From NCBI GenBank assembly GCA_945874515.1, contig CAMCHA010000041.1, positions 1-10,338 on the forward strand: a stretch of 10,338 bases of DNA, read 5' to 3'. Position 1 is the first letter of the stretch. Each line of letters starts with the position of its first letter. The stretch comes from Asaia bogorensis. Its GTDB lineage: Bacteria > Pseudomonadota > Alphaproteobacteria > Acetobacterales > Acetobacteraceae. This document shows, one piece after another, positions 6,523 through 10,338 of this stretch. A model generated the notes under the pieces. That model saw nothing but the letters and a program-made list of their open reading frames with translations. It made no database searches and was not told where the DNA came from. Both the position numbers and the translations under genes were made by a program.

Positions 6523-7401
6523 TCAGCGTGTCGGCGTGGGCGGTGTGGTGCTGTAATCGTAAAAACCGCGGCCTGATTTGCGCCCATACCAGCCGGCTTC
6601 AACATATTTCGCGAGCAAGGGCGAAGGACGATATTTCGAATCGCCCAAGCCTTCATGGAGCACCTTCATCACGGAATAGAGCGTATCCAGCCCAACAAAA
6701 TCCGCAAGCTCCAAGGGCCCCATCGGGTGATTGGCGCCAAGCTTCATGCCGGCATCAATCGCCGCCACGTCGCCCACACCTTCCATCAGCGCCTGAATCG
6801 CCTCATTGATCATGGGACACAGGATACGGTTGACGACAAAGCCAGGCCAATCCTGCGCCATGACCGGCGCCTTGCCCATACGCTTCGTGAGCGCTTCCAC
6901 CGCCTGATAGGTGGCCTCTTCCGTGGCCAAGCCACGAATGATCTCGACCAGCTTCATCATCGGCACGGGGTTGAAGAAATGCATGCCGATGAAGCGGCCT
7001 GGACGATCCGTCGCCGCCGCCAGCCGCGTAATGGGAATGGATGATGTATTGGACGCCAAAAAAGCATCCGGCTTCAGCACCGGGCAAAGGGCTGCGAAGA
7101 TCTTCTTTTTGATCTCCTCATTCTCCGTCGCCGCTTCAATCACCATGTTGCAATCGGCGAAGGCGCTGTTATCCGTGGCCGTCACAATCCGCGCCAAGGC
7201 AGCGTCGCGATCAGCGCTGCTCACGCTGCCCTTGCTCACCTGCCGGTCCATGTTCTTCGCCATGGTCGCCAACGCGCGGTCCAGCGCCTGCTGCTGAACA
7301 TCCATCAGCACCACGGGAATGCCGGCAAGTGACGCCACATGGGCAATGCCATTGCCCATCAGCCCCGCGCCAATCACGCCAAGTTTATTGATATCCGTCA
7401 C
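6523..7401 (-). CDS. hbd: 3-hydroxybutyryl-CoA dehydrogenase
   Basis: A 292-residue stand-alone, NAD-dependent 3-hydroxyacyl-CoA dehydrogenase that oxidises (S)-3-hydroxyacyl-CoA to 3-ketoacyl-CoA, or the reverse, in beta-oxidation or short-chain acyl-CoA/PHB metabolism. The Rossmann motif GAGLMGNGIA is at 11-20, with D34 at the end of the second strand. SNTSS is at 117-121, with S120 matching the catalytic serine. The catalytic H141 is in HFFNP, E153 in VEII, and N191 in VNRI; the 12- and 50-residue spacings match the animal enzyme. The C-terminal substrate domain shows GPLELADFVGLD at 228-239 and GRKSGRGFYDY at 273-283. GTG at 7401 is preceded by AGGAG 8 nt upstream; a closer ATG is out of frame. 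It follows etfA after 65 nt with no visible terminator, so it is likely part of the etf operon. Confidence 0.96.
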   Translation of the reverse strand: MTDINKLGVIGAGLMGNGIAHVASLAGIPVVLMDVQQQALDRALATMAKNMDRQVSKGSVSSADRDAALARIVTATDNSAFADCNMVIEAATENEEIKKKIFAALCPVLKPDAFLASNTSSIPITRLAAATDRPGRFIGMHFFNPVPMMKLVEIIRGLATEEATYQAVEALTKRMGKAPVMAQDWPGFVVNRILCPMINEAIQALMEGVGDVAAIDAGMKLGANHPMGPLELADFVGLDTLYSVMKVLHEGLGDSKYRPSPLLAKYVEAGWYGRKSGRGFYDYSTTPPTPTR

Positions 7402-7409
7402 GGCTCATG

Positions 7410-7414
7410 CTCCT
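7410..7414 (-). promoter_or_regulatory. Ribosome binding site supporting the GTG start of hbd
   Basis: AGGAG on the minus strand lies 8 nt before the GTG at 7401. An ATG between them is out of frame with the hydroxyacyl-CoA dehydrogenase, so this site fixes GTG as the start. Confidence 0.7.
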
Positions 7415-7466
7415 GTGCTCAAACGAACCGGACGCACCCTCGCATCGCGCCGCGTGGCAAAGCAAG

Positions 7467-8402
7467 TTACACTTTATCGAGTTCGGCTTCCAATTCCGGC
7501 ATGGCCTTGAACAAATCGGCCACTAGCCCGTAATCGGCCACCTGGAAAATCGGCGCTTCTTCATCCTTATTGATGGCGACGATCACTTTGCTGTCCTTCA
7601 TGCCGGCCAGATGCTGGATGGCGCCAGAAATGCCAACCGCGACATAAAGCTCCGGCGCTACAATCTTGCCGGTCTGGCCAACCTGATGGTCATTCGGCGC
7701 ATAGCCCGCATCCACCGCCGCGCGGGAAGCGCCAATGGCTGCTCCAAGCTTGTCGGCTACGCGTTCGACAATGGCGAAGTTTTCCGCCGACCCCATGGCG
7801 CGCCCGCCGGAGACGATAATGCGCGCAGCCGTCAGTTCGGGGCGTTCGGTTTTCACAATTTCGGACCCCAAGAAGCGCGAAAGCCCAGGATCGCCAGCGG
7901 TCGCCGCAGCTTCAATCGGCGCCGAGCCACCTTCGGCCGGCACGGGATCGAATGAAGCAGCGCGCACCGTGATCACCTTCTTCGCATCGGCGGATTTCAC
8001 CGTGGCCATTGCGTTGCCGGCATAGATGGGCCGCACGAAGGTATCGGCATCCACCACGTCGGAAATATCAGACAGTATCTGCACATCGAGCAAAGCGGCA
8101 GCGCGCGGCATCACATTCTTGCCCCCGGCGGAAGCCGGCGCCAGCAAATGCGAATAGCCGGGGGCCAAAGCCACAAGCAAAGCGGCCATGGGTTCAGCCA
8201 AGCCATTGGTGTAGATGTCGGCCTCGGCGGTCAGCACCTTCGCCACCGATGGCAGCTTGGCAGCAGCAGCAGCAGCGGGGCCAGTGGCACCGCCCGCGAT
8301 CAGTACATGCACATCGCCAAGCTTGGCGGCTGCGGCCACCGTGCTGCGGGTTGGCTGAGAAAGCGCGCCGTCCTGATGATCGGCAAGAACAAGAACCGCC
8401 AT
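7467..8402 (-). CDS. etfA: Electron transfer flavoprotein alpha subunit
   Basis: A 311-residue FAD-carrying subunit of the cytoplasmic electron transfer flavoprotein. The heterodimer with EtfB accepts electrons from acyl-CoA and other dehydrogenases and passes them to ETF:ubiquinone oxidoreductase. The C-terminal FAD domain is fully recognisable: VSGGRAMGS at 197-205 (FAD-contacting R201), ASRAAVDAG at 225-233, QVGQTGK at 240-246, [12 protein letters not shown] at 257-268, and [15 protein letters not shown] at 278-292. The N-terminal domain has an alanine run at 43-48 encoded by GCx repeats. ATG at 8402 is 2 nt after the etfB stop and is served by AAGGTG 8 nt upstream; a TTG at 8408 in the same frame overlaps etfB and is less likely. 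Its close linkage to etfB and hbd places it in fatty-acid oxidation. Confidence 0.97.
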   Translation of the reverse strand: MAVLVLADHQDGALSQPTRSTVAAAAKLGDVHVLIAGGATGPAAAAAAKLPSVAKVLTAEADIYTNGLAEPMAALLVALAPGYSHLLAPASAGGKNVMPRAAALLDVQILSDISDVVDADTFVRPIYAGNAMATVKSADAKKVITVRAASFDPVPAEGGSAPIEAAATAGDPGLSRFLGSEIVKTERPELTAARIIVSGGRAMGSAENFAIVERVADKLGAAIGASRAAVDAGYAPNDHQVGQTGKIVAPELYVAVGISGAIQHLAGMKDSKVIVAINKDEEAPIFQVADYGLVADLFKAMPELEAELDKV

Positions 8403-8404
8403 GG

Positions 8405-9154
8405 TCAAATCACCTTCGCTTCATTGCGCAGTTTATCAACAAGTTCTGCAACCGATCCCACTTTCTTGCCGGCCTGGCGCTTGGGCGGTTCTTCCACCTT
8501 CAGCACGGTCAGGCGCGGCGTGGGGTCCACACCCAAATCAGCGGGCTTCATGATTTCAATCGGCTTCTTGCGTGCTTTCATGATGTTCGGCAGCGACGCA
8601 TAGCGCGGTTCATTCAAGCGCAGATCGGTGGTGATGATGGCGGGCAGCTTCAGCGCCAGCTTTTCCAAGCCACCATCCACTTCGCGCGTGATGTTCAGCG
8701 TGCCATCGGCAATTTCAACCTTGGACGCGAAGGTGCCTTGCGGCCAGCCCATCAGCGCCGCCAGCATTTGGCCGGTAGCGTTCATGTCATCATCAATCGC
8801 CTGCTTGCCCAGGATCACCAGATCCGGCGCTTCCTTGGCGATGATTGCCTTCAGGATTTTCGCAACCGCGAGCGGTTCCAGCACGCCATCATGTTCCACC
8901 AGGATGCCGCGATCAGCACCCATGGCCAGCGCCGTGCGGATTTGTTCCTGCGCCACAGCGGGGCCCGCGGATACCGCGATGATTTCAGTGGCCACGCCCT
9001 TTTCCTTGAGCCGCACGGCTTCTTCTACCGCGATTTCGTCAAAGGGGTTCATGGACATTTTGACATTGGCAGTTTCAACGCCCGTGCCATCCGCCTTCAC
9101 GCGGACTTTAACGTTGTAATCCACCACCCGCTTGACGGGGACCAGAAGCTTCAT
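8405..9154 (-). CDS. etfB: Electron transfer flavoprotein beta subunit
   Basis: A 249-residue AMP-binding subunit of ETF and partner of the adjacent EtfA. The family start [10 protein letters not shown] is canonical. [11 protein letters not shown] is at 36-46 and [17 protein letters not shown] at 116-132 (nucleotide-binding region). The dehydrogenase-docking recognition loop is [16 protein letters not shown] at 179-194 (anchor leucine L188), followed by a lysine-rich RKKP stretch. The length is normal. The ATG at 9154 has only a distant AAGG, so initiation may be weak or depend on the leader structure. The gene ends 2 nt before etfA with coupled translation. It is preceded by a 124-bp leader holding a terminator-like hairpin. 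Confidence 0.97.
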   Translation of the reverse strand: MKLLVPVKRVVDYNVKVRVKADGTGVETANVKMSMNPFDEIAVEEAVRLKEKGVATEIIAVSAGPAVAQEQIRTALAMGADRGILVEHDGVLEPLAVAKILKAIIAKEAPDLVILGKQAIDDDMNATGQMLAALMGWPQGTFASKVEIADGTLNITREVDGGLEKLALKLPAIITTDLRLNEPRYASLPNIMKARKKPIEIMKPADLGVDPTPRLTVLKVEEPPKRQAGKKVGSVAELVDKLRNEAKVI

Positions 9155-9175
9155 GATGCAACCATAGCCTTCAGG

Positions 9176-9228
9176 AAAAAGGGGGCCGATAGGCGCCGGG
9201 ATGCCGCGCGCGGGGTTCTAGCCCCCTT
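9176..9228 (-). terminator. Terminator-like hairpin in the etfB leader
   Basis: On the minus strand AAGGGGGC (9228 to 9221) and GCCCCCTT (9186 to 9179) form a perfect 8-bp GC-rich stem around a 34-nt loop. The loop contains the self-complementary CCGCGCGCGG. The 3' arm runs directly into a five-base T-run (9180 to 9176). It could end the transcript of the HIG1-like gene, or act as an attenuator before etfB, whose start is only about 22 nt further on. Confidence 0.5.
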
Positions 9229-9242
9229 GCCCGACGTGATTC

Positions 9243-9271
9243 GTATTAAAGCCCTGTGCCGGGCCGGGCAA
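9243..9271 (-). promoter_or_regulatory. Possible promoter for etfBA-hbd
   Basis: On the minus strand TTGCCC (9271 to 9266) is followed at 17 bp by TAATAC (9248 to 9243), or at 15 bp by the better -10 match TTTAAT (9250 to 9245). The match to a sigma-70 promoter is only moderate. If real, transcripts would begin upstream of the terminator-like hairpin. Confidence 0.3.
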
Positions 9272-9278
9272 GGAGGAG

Positions 9279-9473
9279 TCAACTTTTCAGCAGCAAAAGC
9301 AAAATGGCGAAAAGCGCCACCGCGATGAACTGGAAGATAATGCGCCAGCGCATAAGCCAATTGGCGGTTTTGGGATTGGCCTTACCGCCCGCCATGCCCA
9401 GAATCCCGGCGAAAAGAACGCCGACGGTGGCCAGCATGGCAAGCGCAACCAGAATGGTGAGGAACGTGATCAT
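9279..9473 (-). CDS. HIG1-domain twin-transmembrane protein
   Basis: A 64-residue inner-membrane protein with two helices, about 4-27 and 45-62, joined by a short polar loop (GGKANPKTANW). The segment NWLMRWRIIFQ at 38-48 resembles the HIG1 signature region, and the overall design matches the small alphaproteobacterial HIG1/twin-transmembrane proteins. Mitochondrial relatives (Rcf1/Rcf2) associate with respiratory complexes III/IV; the bacterial role is not well defined, so a link to the respiratory chain is inference. ATG at 9473 has no clear Shine-Dalgarno. A TAATAT at 9484 to 9479 lies so close that it could instead be a -10 box for a near-leaderless message, but this is speculative. The gene begins 19 nt after the MFS gene ends and lies 124 nt before etfB. 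As I recall, genes of this type sit upstream of etfBA in other alphaproteobacteria. Confidence 0.8.
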   Translation of the reverse strand: MITFLTILVALAMLATVGVLFAGILGMAGGKANPKTANWLMRWRIIFQFIAVALFAILLLLLKS

Positions 9474-9492
9474 AGTGTCATATTACAGGCTT

Positions 9493-10338
9493 TCATGGGC
9501 GGGAGACAGCCCCATCCCGCACCGACCAGGCGAGCCCCGCACCAATCAGGGCGGTGATGATGCAAAGCGCGAAGCCGGCCTCATAACCGCCCGTCAGGTC
9601 CACCAGCAGGGAAAAGAAGGGGGGTGCGACCAGCATGGAAAGGCCAAAGACAAAGCCCGCCGCAGCTGTGGTGCCGCCCACCTGCCCCGCAGGCGCCAGC
9701 CGCGCCATTTCGGCCAGAAACACGCCATTCCAGCCAATGGCAGTGGCGCCCATCAGCATCCCGGCCAGGATAATGACCGAACCTGGCCAGCCTGGGCCGG
9801 CTAGCAAAAGCGCAAGCCCCGCGACTGCCGCGCCAATACCGAGCCCGGTGAAGACCGGCGCGGCGCCGGTGCGGTCCGCCACTACGCCCCAAAGCACGCG
9901 CCCTGCCACCCCCGCCGCCTGGGCAAAGGCCAGCCGCAATCCGGCCTCGGTCAGGGATGCGCCAAGGCTTGCTACCTGAAAAACCACGAAAAAGGTCGAA
10001 AAGCAGAATTGGGAAACGCCATAAAGCGCCGACATGATCGTCATGCGCCGCAGCATCGGGAATTGGCGGAGCAAGCCAAGGCTGGAAGCCGCCGCCGCCC
10101 AAACCTGCCCCAGGCCCCGGATCGCTGCCTTGGGGTCGCGTTCGGCATCCAGCGCAGCGCGCAAAGGTTGCAGGCAAAGCGCTGAAATGGCCAGGAAAAC
10201 CACCACCGCAAATACGCCCTGGCGCCAGCCGGCCGCCACCGCAATGGGCGGCACGGCAGCGGCAATCAGCATGGCCCCCGCCGGCACGCCGCATTGCTTG
10301 AGGCTAAAAATCAGGCCCCGCCGCCGTGCAGGCGTGCG
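9493..10338 (-). CDS. MFS transporter (partial, N-terminus off the window)
   Basis: The visible 281 residues are the C-terminal two thirds of a major facilitator superfamily permease. The frame stays open to the window edge, so the gene starts outside. The first visible residues, RTPARRRGLIFSLKQCGVPAG, show the helix 4-5 region with the SLKQ-GVP-G pattern common in one MFS subgroup. A hydrophilic central loop follows, containing DAERDPKAA. Then come six further hydrophobic helices with a second-half motif A-like GRVLWGVVADRTG and a GWNGVFLAEMARLAP segment. The substrate is not recognisable. An internal GTG at 10287 is not the real start, since homologous sequence continues upstream. It precedes the HIG1-like gene by 19 nt on the same strand. 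It is a different subfamily from the Bcr/CflA-type transporter at the other end of the window. Confidence 0.9.
   Translation of the reverse strand, partial: RTPARRRGLIFSLKQCGVPAGAMLIAAAVPPIAVAAGWRQGVFAVVVFLAISALCLQPLRAALDAERDPKAAIRGLGQVWAAAASSLGLLRQFPMLRRMTIMSALYGVSQFCFSTFFVVFQVASLGASLTEAGLRLAFAQAAGVAGRVLWGVVADRTGAAPVFTGLGIGAAVAGLALLLAGPGWPGSVIILAGMLMGATAIGWNGVFLAEMARLAPAGQVGGTTAAAGFVFGLSMLVAPPFFSLLVDLTGGYEAGFALCIITALIGAGLAWSVRDGAVSRP

Noticed and set aside
8258..8276. CAG-type trinucleotide repeat as a possible phase-variable microsatellite
   Set aside because: It encodes an alanine run inside etfA, repeat changes would keep the frame, and such runs are common in GC-rich genes.
8009..9328. 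Very long open frame on the plus strand (439 codons) opposite etfA/etfB
   Set aside because: It is antisense to two unmistakable genes, its product is rich in Arg/His/Gln without family resemblance, and it reflects codon bias of the opposite strand.
1..10338. Mobile element, phage, CRISPR, defence or biosynthetic cluster
   Set aside because: No transposase, integrase, direct-repeat array, nuclease or NRPS/PKS-like gene is visible, and composition looks even throughout.

Overview
The window looks like an ordinary chromosomal segment of a moderately GC-rich alphaproteobacterium, probably of the Rhodospirillales/Acetobacteraceae type. This is inferred from the GC-rich third positions, the ATG/GTG/TTG start mix, the HIG1-type twin-membrane protein beside etfBA and a 3-hydroxybutyryl-CoA dehydrogenase, and the general protein style. 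I see no phage, IS, tRNA, rRNA, CRISPR or toxin-antitoxin signal. Genes fill nearly everything and no gene-free stretch reaches 300 bases.

Right part (10338 down to 5722, all minus strand): a major facilitator permease that runs off the window, a 64-residue HIG1-like membrane protein, etfB and etfA (electron transfer flavoprotein), hbd (3-hydroxyacyl-CoA dehydrogenase) and a six-segment potassium-channel-like protein ending in a zinc ribbon. EtfB/EtfA take electrons from acyl-CoA dehydrogenases and Hbd does the second oxidation of beta-oxidation, so this is a core fatty-acid/short-chain acyl-CoA oxidation block. A 124-bp leader before etfB holds a GC-rich hairpin with a T-run and possible promoter elements.

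Middle (3958 to 5621, plus strand): a two-domain carboxymuconolactone-decarboxylase-like protein lacking the CxxC pair, translationally linked to a branched-chain-type class IV aminotransferase. The aminotransferase stop codon lies inside a perfect 16-bp inverted repeat. This pair converges on the channel gene across a 100-bp zone with two hairpins.

Left part (3891 down to 1, minus strand): a tightly packed operon of four genes with gaps of about 4 to 13 nt. It encodes an ECHDC3-like crotonase that lacks both classical catalytic glutamates, a medium-chain/AlkK-DmdB-like acyl-CoA synthetase, a DapA/NAL-superfamily pyruvate-type lyase without the DapA substrate arginine, and a Bcr/CflA-type MFS transporter cut by the window edge. 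It is divergent from the carboxymuconolactone-decarboxylase-like gene across 66 bp. Its substrate is not evident. The set suggests a small catabolic or acyl-CoA pathway with an aldolase/lyase step, and this cassette is the part of the window least explained by textbook pathways.

I did not find convincing evidence of a wholly new biological system. The best leads are the crotonase with missing catalytic residues in its operon, the zinc-ribbon ion channel, the altered aminotransferase signature, and the etfBA leader hairpin.
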